Positions 6,054-7,255 of a DNA stretch of 7,255 nt are shown in pieces. Source of the DNA: an uncultured Prevotella sp. (GTDB lineage Bacteria; Bacteroidota; Bacteroidia; Bacteroidales; Bacteroidaceae); the NCBI GenBank assembly GCA_900554835.1, contig USJD01000175.1:1-7255 (forward strand), written 5' to 3'. The translations under genes were made by a program, and so were the position numbers. Under the pieces are notes generated by a model. It saw only the letters and a program-made list of their open reading frames with translations, had not been told where the DNA came from and searched no databases. Position 1 is the first letter of the stretch. The number at the start of each line of letters is the position of its first letter.

Positions 6054-6365
6054 CTATCGTTTCACACTGATTTTACGAGCCACAGAACCCACCTTCACAA
6101 TGTAGCAATTGGCTGGAAGGTTCAACTCTATTCTCTTGTCGCTGCTGTCAATTCTTCCCTCATAAACCTTCTGGCCTACGATGTTATAGACAGAAACGCT
6201 GAGTCCGGCAGCCCCGGTAATATGCAGTGCGCCATTATAGTAGCTGATTCCTACCTGGTTGAAGTCGATAGCATTGACTTCAATGATGGGGTCTGCAGCA
6301 GCCTTGAAATTGCCGCCCATCAGCATAGCTGAAGCGAACAGTATATAAAGTAATTTTCTTGTCAT
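6054..6365 (-). CDS. Small exported protein: signal peptide plus T9SS type A-like C-terminal domain
   Basis: A 103-aa protein. Residues 1-24 form a signal peptide (basic MTRK, hydrophobic core, likely cleavage near AAAD). The rest resembles the beta-sandwich sorting domain (type A CTD) that carries cargo through the type IX secretion system across the outer membrane: a VYNIVGQKVYEG strand pair, a middle segment ending LNLPANCYIVKV, and a terminal strand ending KISVKR. Such domains normally sit at the end of large secreted proteins. Here only about 30 residues precede the CTD-like part, so there is no room for an enzyme or adhesin domain. It is first in the likely operon; the transpeptidase ATG follows its stop after 7 bases. 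It could be a free-standing small secreted or surface protein, or a remnant of a larger gene. Family resemblance is by eye; the function is unknown. Confidence 0.72.
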   Translation of the reverse strand: MTRKLLYILFASAMLMGGNFKAAADPIIEVNAIDFNQVGISYYNGALHITGAAGLSVSVYNIVGQKVYEGRIDSSDKRIELNLPANCYIVKVGSVARKISVKR

Positions 6366-6390
6366 AAGCGCTTATTATTTATGAATTCAT
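6364..6390. repeat. Two perfect palindromes in the operon leader
   Basis: ATAAGCGCTTAT (6364-6375) overlaps the start codon of the 103-aa gene, and ATGAATTCAT (6381-6390) lies 5 bases further upstream in the leader. Both are loop-free perfect palindromes, which suits a dimeric DNA-binding protein better than an RNA hairpin. Palindromes of this size also arise by chance in a window this long, so an operator role is only a possibility. Confidence 0.3.
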
Positions 6391-6399
6391 TTAATACTG

Positions 6400-6434
6400 C
6401 AAAAATAACAAAAAAAGTAGAACCTGCAGCCAAA
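6400..6434 (-). promoter_or_regulatory. Bacteroidetes-type promoter of the envelope operon
   Basis: The minus strand carries TATTTTTG at 6407-6400, which fits the -7 consensus TAnnTTTG of Bacteroides. A TTTG at 6434-6431 is the best -33 candidate, but the 23-base gap is longer than the usual 19 to 21, so that half is uncertain. Expected transcription start is near 6394, giving a leader of about 29 bases before the ATG at 6365. Confidence 0.6.
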
Positions 6435-6447
6435 CAAGTCCTACTTT
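6410..6447 (-). terminator. Intrinsic terminator of galE
   Basis: Read on the minus strand, a 13-bp stem (arms 6447-6435 and 6426-6414, with two G-U pairs) encloses an 8-base loop and is followed at once by seven T residues. It sits just after the galE stop. Its loop also contains the TTTG that may serve as the -33 element of the next gene. Confidence 0.85.
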
Positions 6448-6469
6448 TAATATTATTTAATATAATAAA

Positions 6470-7255
6470 TTACATGATTCCGTCAGCGCGAAGCTTCTCC
6501 TGCCATTTCCATGCAGAAGCCAAAACATCCTCCAACTTAGTCTCAGCCTTCCAGCCTAACACCTTGTTGGCCTTGGTGCAGTCGCCCCAGATCTTCTCAA
6601 TATCACCCTCGCGGCGAGGACCATATTTCCAGTTCAGTTTCACGCCGGTAGCCTTCTCGAAAGTCTCTACGATTTCCAGGGTAGAGTTACCGTTGCCAGT
6701 ACCGATGTTGAAGTACTCGATAGGCTCAGTCTCCTTGTCCAGTACGCGAGCCATTGCAGCTACGTGAGCCTTGGCCAAATCCACTACATAGATGTAGTCG
6801 CGGATGCAGGTTCCGTCAGGAGTATCGTAGTCATTGCCGAAGATGGTAAGTTCCTTGCGAATGCCCATTGCAGTCTGTGTAACGTAAGGGATGAGGTTGT
6901 TAGGAACTCCGTTTGGCAACTCGCCGATTTCTGCAGATGGGTGTGCACCGATAGGGTTGAAATATCTCAGCACGATGCTCTTGATGTTAGCACCGCTGTG
7001 GATGTAGTCGGCGATAATCTGCTCGTTGATTTCCTTGGTGTTTCCATAAGGAGAGGTGGCCTTCTGATGAGGAGCCTCTTCGGTAACAGGAAGGTTCTCA
7101 GGCTTTGGCTGACCATAAACGGTACAGCTGGAAGAGAAGATGATTCCCTTGACATTGTACTTAGGCATCAGCTCCAGGAGATTGATGAGCGATACGATAT
7201 TGTTGCGGTAATAGAGCAATGGCTTCTGCACGCTCTCGCCTACTGCCTTGCTGGC
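6470..7255 (-). CDS. galE: UDP-glucose 4-epimerase, 3' part (5' end outside window)
   Basis: Interconverts UDP-glucose and UDP-galactose in the cytoplasm, using bound NAD (Leloir pathway, supply of sugars for surface polysaccharide). The frame stays open to the window edge, giving 261 codons of a protein usually near 340, so about 80 N-terminal residues with the NAD-binding glycine motif are missing. Visible family signatures: ESVQKPLLYYRNN, the SSSCTVYG serine/threonine strand, the catalytic Tyr and Lys in SPYGNTK, RYFNPIGAHPS, DGTCIRDYIYVVDLA, YFNIGTGNG and the PRREGD segment near the C-terminus. A GTG at 7231 is internal, not the start. By my manual alignment the residue matching E. coli Tyr299, a substrate-size gate, is Ile (codon 6590-6592), which may widen specificity. 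A terminator lies 22 bases after the stop. Identification is firm; specificity is inferred. Confidence 0.96.
   Translation of the reverse strand, partial: ASKAVGESVQKPLLYYRNNIVSLINLLELMPKYNVKGIIFSSSCTVYGQPKPENLPVTEEAPHQKATSPYGNTKEINEQIIADYIHSGANIKSIVLRYFNPIGAHPSAEIGELPNGVPNNLIPYVTQTAMGIRKELTIFGNDYDTPDGTCIRDYIYVVDLAKAHVAAMARVLDKETEPIEYFNIGTGNGNSTLEIVETFEKATGVKLNWKYGPRREGDIEKIWGDCTKANKVLGWKAETKLEDVLASAWKWQEKLRADGIM

Overview
The window looks like chromosome of a Bacteroidales bacterium, most likely Prevotella/Segatella-like (inferred). Evidence: promoters fit the Bacteroidetes consensus (TTTG, about 19 bp, TAnnTTTG), most starts lack Shine-Dalgarno sequences, and the proteins are types typical of the phylum: a lysine-rich-tailed winged-helix protein, a type IX secretion (T9SS)-style C-terminal domain, an ECF sigma factor followed by a 'PEGYFE' membrane protein, and an LdtD-like lipoprotein. 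Every gene I support lies on the minus strand, so transcription runs from high to low coordinates.

Layout in transcription order: (1) 3' part of galE (7255-6470), ending in a terminator. (2) A tightly packed group, probably one operon (6365-3030): a 103-aa exported protein that is almost only a T9SS-type sorting domain; an L,D-transpeptidase lipoprotein; an ECF sigma factor whose ATG directly follows the transpeptidase stop; a single-pass membrane protein in the anti-sigma position; and a small exported Spy/CpxP-like protein. A strong terminator follows. (3) aspS (2833-1076), with its own consensus promoter and terminator. (4) A 107-aa protein with a histone H1-like tail and a winged helix (846-523), with terminator. 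(5) A 117-aa winged-helix-like protein (438-85) whose last residues match the hexapeptide beta-clamp-binding motif. The final 84 bases hold no gene I can name.

The operon in (2) is the most interesting part. It combines cell-wall cross-linking, a sigma factor, a membrane partner with a His/Cys-rich outer segment, and a periplasmic helical protein. I read it as a candidate envelope-stress module; this is inference from gene order and family resemblance. Two promoters (for the operon and for aspS) share bases with the preceding terminator. No tRNA, rRNA, CRISPR array, insertion sequence or phage gene was recognised, and no gene-free stretch exceeds 300 bases (longest: 847-1075, holding a terminator, a promoter element and an AT-rich leader).
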